Origin: Pseudomonas svalbardensis
GTDB taxonomy: Bacteria; Pseudomonadota; Gammaproteobacteria; Pseudomonadales; Pseudomonadaceae
Length of the DNA stretch: 64,000 nt
Direction of reading: 5' to 3'
Assembly: GCF_030053115.1 (NCBI RefSeq)
Contig: NZ_CP125619.1
Coordinates: 807,001 to 871,000, forward strand
Position 1 is the first letter of the stretch. Each line of letters starts with the position of its first letter. Positions 53,615 to 60,722 of this stretch are shown here, piece after piece. The notes beneath the pieces are model-generated. The model was given only the letters and a program-made list of their open reading frames with translations, was not told where the DNA came from and did no database searches. A program made the translations under genes and the position numbers.

Positions 53615-53962
53615 GCCTTAGGACGTGAGGTCAATGGTTAAGGACTGGTGAGCGAAGCGCCGAGCGATAGAGGTGTGTCCTACTGTCGCCCAGTCTGGGC
53701 AATCATTAATCGGGGCTTCGGCCGAAGGTGTCTACTAAATCCAAGGTGGGGCCGGCACCGAAATTCCCTATTTTCGTAACGACGACATTACGCGATGGTT
53801 CTGATGTTTGCTGTGTTTTTATACAGCCTTGGCGTAGATACTTCACTAAAGCATTTTCTATTTTTTTACCTCATCTGATATTTTTGAATCTCCCGAGGGG
53901 GATCCATTTTTTTTTCGCAGCATGATATAAGAATCGTAAAATTAAGAGTCAAGGAACAGACA
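53615..53962 (+). promoter_or_regulatory. AT-rich leader and probable promoter of the STAND NTPase gene
   Basis: The sequence turns sharply AT-rich from about 53790. A small hairpin (GGGGCTTCGGCC, 53712-53723) precedes it. TATAAG at 53926-53931 could be a -10 box. AAGGA at 53952-53956 sits 6-7 bases before the ATG at 53963. A 65-codon frame at 53728-53925 shows no family features and I do not call it. The AT-rich tract is a likely target for the MvaT-like silencer encoded 5 kb away. Confidence 0.4.
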
Positions 53963-56900
53963 ATGAGCAACGCCCAAGATATCGATCTCCAACCAAGAAA
54001 CTGGAATTACATGCAAGGCCCTCTCAGTTCAGATGACTCTTTAATTGAGAGAAAGGACGTTCTTCAAACTATTCTTGACGTGTTTACGCCAGATAATCAC
54101 GTAGTATTTCTTGAAAGTGAAAGCGGTATGGGGGCCACGACTGCTCTCGCTCAGTTTGTGGCTGCAAATATGGATAACACATTTTCTGTGTTCTTGAATC
54201 CATCAAGTCAATACTCTTATAGTCTTGATTATGTGCGATTAATAATTGCAGAGCAGTTGAAGTTCTTTTTGGATGGGAAGACATTTGACAAGGCTGCAAT
54301 TGATGATGCTGAATTCAGCACCTTGTTATTCAGAGCTCGATCAAAATTCAAAGGAAAGATAGCCTATTTTGTTGTGGACGGGTTGGCTCATATACCAACG
54401 GATGATGAGTCCTACGTTTCAGCGATACTTAACTCCGCCTTGCCAATCGGTGTGGATAATTTCAGGTTTTTGATTTCTGGGCCTCAGTTGAGGCTTGCAA
54501 AATGCTTAAATAAAGTAACTTCAAAAACCTGTCAATTGCGCCGCTTCCTAGATTTAGAAGTGGACATGCTTTTCGAAGAATTTCCACTGCTACCTGCAGA
54601 GCTTGATGATTTAAAGCAACTTTGCCGAGGTAATCCTGGGAAATTGTGTGCTATCAAGCGTCAATTAAAAGTCGGTGCAATATTATCCGATGTGTTGCTA
54701 AGTTCTCCAGAGAAGCATTTAGATTTCATTGCTCTCGATTTTAGTAAATTTGACGATCTAAGTATCTCGCAGAAAAAGGCAGTATCTGTACTGGCATTTT
54801 CAAAACAGTTGATTGGCAAAAAAGAAGTCGAGCTTATTGCTGGCGTCAGTGAGCCTGAGATTTCAGGGATGCTTGAGTCTTGTACTTTCCTAGAGTCTAA
54901 AGGTTTGGGGCTCATTAGTTTTATTTCCAGTTCTCATAGGAAGTACGCGGAAAGTAAACTAAAGAAGTTTCAGCTCGAAGCTGTCGGCTTGCAAATTCAA
55001 TATCTTGAGAGAGAACCGGAAAGCAGTGAGTCATTATTGTTTCTCGCAAGCTATTTGCAGCAGCAAAGTCGAAATGCAGAAATTATAGAGCTGATTTCAA
55101 ATGAGCACTATTATTTGTTGCTAGAGTCTACTCAGTCATTGGCTCAGCTGAAGGCGCGTGCTTCGATTGGGCTTGTTAGTGCTCATGCTGAGGAAAGTCC
55201 GTTATCGATATTTCAGTTCGCGCTACAAAAGTCGTTGTTCGTAGATCTTTCTGAATCAAGCGCATCCAAAGCGGAAGTGAATGCTCTGGTTGCCATTGGT
55301 AAGACTCAGCATGCGATGCAGTTAGTTGAGCGTGCTCTCACGAAAATATCTAAGCTTTCACTGTTGACAGCATATGCAAACGGCTTGAAAAGTAAGTCAA
55401 AAAACGTGGACTCGTTTCTGCTGGATCATATTGTTCAGTTGATCAAGAACGTAGATTTTAGTGAAGGCGGTGGCGCTGCGTTACAGATTGCTGAGGAACT
55501 GGTGTCCGTGGATGTAGCTCTTGCTTCTGAAGCATTGGAAAGGTGCCTTAGCAATGTTAATGACGCCAAGCGCAAGGATCTAACTTTTTCGAGGTTTAGC
55601 ATTGTCGCCTCAATGGAGCAACAGGAGCTACAGGGGAACTCTTTTGAAGGTCGGATAAAAAATAAGGCGGTAAAAGAGTTTACTGCTGCGATGACCCAGT
55701 TCCACAAAGACGATAGCTCAGCAGAAATCATCAGTTTTTTTGATGCTTCAAAAATAAAGAACAAAACTAGAGTGCTGATTCGGTTTGTTTCGACGCAAAA
55801 TAAGCGAGAAGGGCTCTTAGATATTGTAAAATATGTACTAGGGGTTATAGATAAGGATACGGACTATACTGTCACGTTGAAAGATCTAGCCTCCTTGGCT
55901 AGCGCTCTTCGGACAAGTGATGGAGAACCAGAGCTTGCTCTAGAACTGGTGGATTTGTTTGATCGGCAAATTAAGCTGATTAAGGATTCTCCTTTAGCTC
56001 GTGAGTTTGTTAGATTAAACACATATCTTGCATATGCTGAAGCCAGGAACAATCCACGCAAAGCCTATGATAGGCTTATAGAAGCTTACTACGTTGTTTC
56101 TGAGTCAAATAACTGCGAAGTCCAGTCGGAATGTTTTGTAAGATTGTTTTATGCGTTGAGATATGTAGATCCTGATGATCAATTTGAAAGCGAGGAAGGT
56201 TTTAAAGCTGTTATTGATCAAGGTCTAAAAACATCTGTTAATGATTTGCTTAGTAATGCGGCGTCACAATATGAATGCATTGAGTCGGTATTGCCTGCGC
56301 TTATAGAATGCGATGTTTCCGAAGCCTTCAATTTGGCTAAAAGATTAAATACGTTGCGAAGCAGATTCTTGGCATTGCAGTTGATTGCAGAGGATATTGT
56401 TAGTAAGCCTCATACTGAGCAGGCGGGGAAGCTGTTTACTGATATCATTACTTCTATTGATGACCATGATTTTGTCTCAAATCTACTTCTTTCATGCACA
56501 AAAATGATCAATAAAGAGGCGTTTGATGTTGATTGGGCTGGTAGCTTGAGAGCTTCGATCGCACAAATAAAAGACTATTTGATTGCAGCTAGGTGCAAAG
56601 TTAATCTATTCAAGCAATACGCGAAGTCTAGCATTCCTATGGGGTCTTCCTATCTGGTTGACGCAATAACGGTTTTGATTGAAAAGTTTCCGCCTGGTGC
56701 GATTAGAAATGAGGTCTGCTTCAATGCGGTCGAGGCATTGTCCGAAGTTTCGATGGATGAAGCTGAAAGGTTGTATGAGCGCGCGACGGAGTTTCGAGGA
56801 ACTCTTGAGTTTGAAAATATAGGCGTTCAGCAATGCTTTATGCAGTGTTTAGCGTTAACTATAAGATCTTTTGGCGTGGCGATAAAGAATGGTGCTTTAG

Positions 56901-58843
56901 ATTCAGCTATGCTGGCTCGATTAGCAGCCGCAATTGGAAAGCTATCATCTCCTAGGCAACAAATAGCTTTATTCACAGATCTGGCCTCTCGAGCATGGCT
57001 GGCTGATAGTATGTTGAAAACTATAGTTTCTGATTTTTGCTATCCTCTACTAGAAAGGATACGCCGCTCAAATGAAACATTATATGCTGCAATGTATGAA
57101 ATAGCATTTCCGGCGTTGTTTGTCTGTCACAGTGAGTCAGCTCTCAAAGAGTTAAGTTGCTTGTCTGAAAGTAACAAGGATTCTGCGCTTTATAATGCTT
57201 GTGAACTTATTCGGCGCAAGCAAACTGCAACGGATCCAGCGGCAATGGACTCGTCTGAAGAGTTTTCATTAGACTATAACCAAGCAACCGATATTGTTAC
57301 TCTTATTGAATATATGGAGTGCGATGCGTCTATTTATCCGGCGCTAGAGAGGTTGATGCGATCTGTTGCGAGTAAAAAAAATAAAGCTAAGTTTTCATCT
57401 CAGCAGCGCAGGGATATCAGTGCACGCCTTATTGATTTGATACACTCTAAGCTACCTGACCAAAAAAATATTACCCATAAAGGTTATGCGTTGTGCGCAT
57501 TAGCTCGAGTGTACATGATCACAGATATTGCTTTACCTACTTGGCAGGCTTTGATTGAAGAGGCTAAGTTGATCCCCAATGCGGCTGATAAGGCGTTTGT
57601 CTATATCGAAATTTTAAGTTCGATGCCTGTGAAGTTGTTGACGCAAAAGAAGGAGCTTTTAGAAGCTGCTGAGAGTGGATCTAATATGATTCCCTGGCTT
57701 GTTGATAAAATAGGTCGCTTAGAGTTGTGTGCGACTACTTGTAAAGAGTTGAATCCATTTTCTGCCAAAAAAATGCTTCGTGAAGCATTTGTTATGTGCC
57801 AGGAGATTGAAGATATAGATGTCGTTGCAGAAGCGCAGCGATCCCTCATTGATGCGGCAGATCAAATCGATCAGAAGTTTGCTGAAGAGCTTTTAGAATT
57901 GATTGATGATGATCCGGCTCGTGTGGAAGCACGTTTGCATGCAAAACATACCTTGTCGGTTGTTAAGGCAAAAAAAGCGTTAGCTAACTGTAATGGAACA
58001 GGTGCTGGTAAAGACATTGATGAGGAGTTTCTCTCTGAAGCAGCCTGGAGAAATCTTTCTTCGTTGTTGTCAGGTCGCATTACCGCCAAACCCGTCTCTG
58101 CGCTCACCGCATATATGTCTTCTGATCTAGAGATTGGGCTAGGTGAGCTCTATCCTCTACTGTGCTGGTATATTGAAAACGCCGCAAGAAAATACGTTTC
58201 AGCTGGTGATGTAAAGCAACACATATTGCCTATGTGTGAAGCGCTAATGAAGACGGCTGAATTAGCAATTGAAGTGATAAGTACAAGAACCCATTTGTCA
58301 GCACATGTGGGGGGCTACGATGCATCCGTTAAAGGACTGATTATTAAGCCGAATACTAGGGCTTCCGCGTTAGAATATATTCAAAACTGGCTAAACCAGA
58401 ACTGTCTAGAATACATAAAATTTTGCGATCCGTTTTTCACATCTGACGATGTTGAAATTGTGCAAATGATACAGGCAGCAAATCCGTCGTGTAAAATCCA
58501 GATCATTGCGTCTTCGAGTTATCTAAGGGAAAAGAAATCTGCTTCAAATGATGAATTTGAAGTTGCTTGGCAAAAAATTTCGGATCAGACTCCGCCGGAG
58601 ACATATATTTATGGTGTGGGAAAGCTCAATAATTCGGAGTTAATTCATGATAGATGGCTAATAAGCAAAGGTGTTGGATTGAGGTTGGGCACATCCTTTA
58701 ACTCTATTGGTTATAAGGTTAGTGAGATATCTATTATGACGCCTCATGATCTTTCGGAGTGCGAGGTTCAGCTAAATAGATTTTTAGTTGATCAAGTTGT
58801 TATAGATGGTGGGAGAGTTAAGATAGAGAGGTATCAGCTGTAA
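53963..58843 (+). CDS. giant STAND-type NTPase with helical repeats and phospholipase-D-like C-terminus; probable defence protein
   Basis: 1626 residues, base composition far more AT-rich than neighbours, so recently acquired. Residues 20-300 form a STAND-like NTPase: ERKDVLQTILDVF lead-in, a P-loop ESGMGATTAL (52-62) in which the Walker A lysine is Ala58, Walker B AYFVVDGLAHI with D139, and FRFLISGP as the sensor strand. Residues about 300-1440 are helical repeats, a typical sensor region. Residues about 1450-1626 resemble a single phospholipase-D-like unit: FCDPFFTSDD, IQIIASSSYL, IHDRWLISKG (H1562, D1563, R1564) and RLGTSFNSIG. No N-terminal effector is present, so the PLD-like end may be effector or ligand sensor. 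Many STAND proteins in bacteria are anti-phage sensors; this one is alone with no partner gene. The Ala58 change could mean nucleotide binding without normal hydrolysis. Confidence 0.82.
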   Translation: MSNAQDIDLQPRNWNYMQGPLSSDDSLIERKDVLQTILDVFTPDNHVVFLESESGMGATTALAQFVAANMDNTFSVFLNPSSQYSYSLDYVRLIIAEQLKFFLDGKTFDKAAIDDAEFSTLLFRARSKFKGKIAYFVVDGLAHIPTDDESYVSAILNSALPIGVDNFRFLISGPQLRLAKCLNKVTSKTCQLRRFLDLEVDMLFEEFPLLPAELDDLKQLCRGNPGKLCAIKRQLKVGAILSDVLLSSPEKHLDFIALDFSKFDDLSISQKKAVSVLAFSKQLIGKKEVELIAGVSEPEISGMLESCTFLESKGLGLISFISSSHRKYAESKLKKFQLEAVGLQIQYLEREPESSESLLFLASYLQQQSRNAEIIELISNEHYYLLLESTQSLAQLKARASIGLVSAHAEESPLSIFQFALQKSLFVDLSESSASKAEVNALVAIGKTQHAMQLVERALTKISKLSLLTAYANGLKSKSKNVDSFLLDHIVQLIKNVDFSEGGGAALQIAEELVSVDVALASEALERCLSNVNDAKRKDLTFSRFSIVASMEQQELQGNSFEGRIKNKAVKEFTAAMTQFHKDDSSAEIISFFDASKIKNKTRVLIRFVSTQNKREGLLDIVKYVLGVIDKDTDYTVTLKDLASLASALRTSDGEPELALELVDLFDRQIKLIKDSPLAREFVRLNTYLAYAEARNNPRKAYDRLIEAYYVVSESNNCEVQSECFVRLFYALRYVDPDDQFESEEGFKAVIDQGLKTSVNDLLSNAASQYECIESVLPALIECDVSEAFNLAKRLNTLRSRFLALQLIAEDIVSKPHTEQAGKLFTDIITSIDDHDFVSNLLLSCTKMINKEAFDVDWAGSLRASIAQIKDYLIAARCKVNLFKQYAKSSIPMGSSYLVDAITVLIEKFPPGAIRNEVCFNAVEALSEVSMDEAERLYERATEFRGTLEFENIGVQQCFMQCLALTIRSFGVAIKNGALDSAMLARLAAAIGKLSSPRQQIALFTDLASRAWLADSMLKTIVSDFCYPLLERIRRSNETLYAAMYEIAFPALFVCHSESALKELSCLSESNKDSALYNACELIRRKQTATDPAAMDSSEEFSLDYNQATDIVTLIEYMECDASIYPALERLMRSVASKKNKAKFSSQQRRDISARLIDLIHSKLPDQKNITHKGYALCALARVYMITDIALPTWQALIEEAKLIPNAADKAFVYIEILSSMPVKLLTQKKELLEAAESGSNMIPWLVDKIGRLELCATTCKELNPFSAKKMLREAFVMCQEIEDIDVVAEAQRSLIDAADQIDQKFAEELLELIDDDPARVEARLHAKHTLSVVKAKKALANCNGTGAGKDIDEEFLSEAAWRNLSSLLSGRITAKPVSALTAYMSSDLEIGLGELYPLLCWYIENAARKYVSAGDVKQHILPMCEALMKTAELAIEVISTRTHLSAHVGGYDASVKGLIIKPNTRASALEYIQNWLNQNCLEYIKFCDPFFTSDDVEIVQMIQAANPSCKIQIIASSSYLREKKSASNDEFEVAWQKISDQTPPETYIYGVGKLNNSELIHDRWLISKGVGLRLGTSFNSIGYKVSEISIMTPHDLSECEVQLNRFLVDQVVIDGGRVKIERYQL

Positions 58844-58928
58844 ATTTGATTGTTGCGGGTGTCGTTTGGAAGCTGTCTTCATGATGCATCCGCATAGCTG
58901 AAATGCGAAATTTGTATTGTGCATGGGC

Positions 58929-58953
58929 AAAAAAGGCCTCTTAGAGGCCTTTT
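58929..58953. terminator. bidirectional terminator
   Basis: AAAAAAGGCCTC at 58929-58940 pairs with GAGGCCTTTT at 58944-58953. It serves both the STAND gene from the left and the convergent MvaT-like gene from the right. Confidence 0.85.
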
Positions 58954-58965
58954 AATGATGTGTTG

Positions 58966-59328
58966 TTAATTCAGCCAAGTCTCAACAATGTCGGAGCTGT
59001 ACTCGGCTTTCCACTCTTTCAGCGTCTTGTGATTACCACCTTTGGTTTCAACCACTTCGCCAGTGTGCGGGTTCTTGTATGTCTTTAGCGCGCGCGGTTT
59101 GCGAGTGCCTGGCGTAGCGACCGAAGCCGGACCTCGCTTGGGGCTCTGCGGATCTAGCAGGTTGATGACTTGCTTGAGGCTGAAACCATATTGGTCCAGC
59201 AACCCACGCAGCTTGGTCTCGAACTCGATTTCTTTTTTCAGTGCGCCATCGTTCTTCAGTGCTTCCAGAGCCTGAAGCTGCTCGGCCAAGTGTTTTTCTA
59301 GCTGTCGGTATTCGGCAAGTTTGGACAT
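58966..59328 (-). CDS. MvaT/MvaU-family H-NS-like xenogeneic silencer
   Basis: 120 residues. The N-terminal coiled coil (LAEYRQLEKHLAEQLQALEALKND) drives oligomerisation. The C-terminal AT-rich DNA-binding region has TYKNPHTGEVVETKGGNHKTLKEWK, with the G-G-N-H-K loop characteristic of MvaT. It is encoded on the mobile element next to the AT-rich STAND gene and can be expected to silence it or to dampen the cost of the element to the host. Convergent to the STAND gene with a shared terminator. Confidence 0.9.
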   Translation of the reverse strand: MSKLAEYRQLEKHLAEQLQALEALKNDGALKKEIEFETKLRGLLDQYGFSLKQVINLLDPQSPKRGPASVATPGTRKPRALKTYKNPHTGEVVETKGGNHKTLKEWKAEYSSDIVETWLN

Positions 59329-59394
59329 GAACGTTTCCTGATGTGTGTTTTGAAGATATCTATCTGAATACTATTACAGCTTACAAGTTCATCG

Positions 59395-59583
59395 TTACGG
59401 CCGGCCTTTCAACTTGCTTTCAACGTAGCTCATTTCATTCTTGATCAGATTGATGGTGAGTGCCTGGACCGTTGTAGTTTTGCCGGTTTTGATGTCGACG
59501 ATTTTCAGCAAGGCGGTCAAATGCTCTTTGCGCGCCTTCAGGGTTTCGCTCCAGCTCGCGCTGCTTCGGATTTGTGTGATCAT
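59395..59583 (-). CDS. small uncharacterised protein
   Basis: 62 residues, mostly helical and basic (ARKEHLTALLKIVDIKTGKTTTVQALTINL, then SYVESKLKG). The ATG at 59583 has AGGA 8 bases upstream, which supports a real gene. It lies between the MvaT-like gene and the coiled-coil gene on the same strand, and its job is unknown. Confidence 0.65.
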   Translation of the reverse strand: MITQIRSSASWSETLKARKEHLTALLKIVDIKTGKTTTVQALTINLIKNEMSYVESKLKGRP

Positions 59584-59648
59584 GATCTTAGTCCTGATGG
59601 GATTCTAAGCAGCCTGCGTGCGCAGGCTGTTTCAGGTGGGTCAGCGCG

Positions 59649-60629
59649 TTACAGCGAGAGAATGTCTTGCACGCTGTATTGGCCAGATCGTTCCGACAGC
59701 TCTCGACTGCCCCATGTGTCGAAACCTTCACCTTCTTTAGGAAGCACCAACCTTCTCAGGCTGAGTTGATCGCCACCGAGCATCCGTTGGACAGCCCACA
59801 GCTTGGCGCCCATATCCATCAGTGCTTGGGCTTTTTCGTTCCATCGCTCTTCCAATACCTTCTCTGCCAGCAACATGGCTGTTCTCTGGATGGCAAGGTG
59901 TTCCCTTTGCGCCTCGGCAATGTGCTGGTCGACGATAACCAGTTCCTGTTCCAGCGCGGCGATGATCAAGTGCTGGCGCCGATTGTGCTCGGTTGCAGTC
60001 GCGAGGTTTTTCGCAGCTTTCTGCGCGTCTGCATTGGCGTTCTTTTCGCCCTCGGTATCGCCCCAGGCCACCGCCTGCGCATAGGCGGTGGCGGCATCGG
60101 TTTCGGCTTGCCGGGCCTTGGCCATGTCTTCTTCCGCTTGCTGCTGGATCTGTTCCAAGCGCGTGCTGAGGCTGTCCCGTTTTTCGTTGAGTTCTTGCTC
60201 GTCGGCTTTCCAGTTCGCCATCGACTCGGTGTAACCCGCCATCAAGGTTTCGTGATTGAGCAGTTGCTCGCGTCGAGTGATCTGAGCATCGAAGAGCCAG
60301 GCATGGTGTTTACTGGAGTCGTACGGAAGTTTCAGCGTGTTGTACTCGCTGCGGATTTCACGCATACGATCCGCGTCTAATACTTCGTCGCCCTCCAGCA
60401 AGGCTTCCAACGGCGCCATCTTGGCGTAGTGCTGTTCAGCCTCGCTCAGGTATTTATCGCGGCGGACGGTCAGTTGGTCGATCTCGTCGAGCAACCGTTG
60501 CCTCCTCTCGCAACTACCGGTGGCGTGAGTGCTGTCCGAAGTCGGCTGAACAAGCCCCGTGGTCTCTCTGCTTTCCAGTTCGCTGGCTAGCAGTTCGTGT
60601 TGTTCGGTGGAAGTTTGGAATTCGTTCAT
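59649..60629 (-). CDS. coiled-coil protein next to the primase
   Basis: 326 residues with a long coiled coil from about 40 to 265 (RRQRLLDEIDQLTVRR, QELNEKRDSLSTRLEQIQQQAEED, Ala/Glu/Gln heptads) and a short globular end (GEGFDTWGSRELSERSGQYSVQDILSL). No catalytic motif is visible. It directly follows the primase-helicase gene by 93 bases on the same strand, so it may assist replication of the element. Family not recognised. Confidence 0.8.
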   Translation of the reverse strand: MNEFQTSTEQHELLASELESRETTGLVQPTSDSTHATGSCERRQRLLDEIDQLTVRRDKYLSEAEQHYAKMAPLEALLEGDEVLDADRMREIRSEYNTLKLPYDSSKHHAWLFDAQITRREQLLNHETLMAGYTESMANWKADEQELNEKRDSLSTRLEQIQQQAEEDMAKARQAETDAATAYAQAVAWGDTEGEKNANADAQKAAKNLATATEHNRRQHLIIAALEQELVIVDQHIAEAQREHLAIQRTAMLLAEKVLEERWNEKAQALMDMGAKLWAVQRMLGGDQLSLRRLVLPKEGEGFDTWGSRELSERSGQYSVQDILSL

Positions 60630-60722
60630 CTGTCTTGTTCCTTCAAAAAAGGGATTTGGGTTGAATGATCGGCTGGCGAGGCCGGGAATAAGCCGGCGCT
60701 ACCTCGATCAGCAGAGATGCCC

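Noticed and set aside
52890..53620. A CRISPR array
   Set aside because: Repeats are short (7-9 bases), of three unrelated sequences and irregularly spaced. No cas genes are present.
53728..53925. 65-codon plus-strand frame before the STAND gene
   Set aside because: Low-complexity hydrophobic tail in an AT-rich leader, no ribosome site, no family resemblance.
53963..58843. A frameshifted or decayed pseudogene, because of the altered P-loop
   Set aside because: The frame is intact over 1626 codons, Walker B and the PLD-like end are well preserved, and it has a good ribosome site and terminator.
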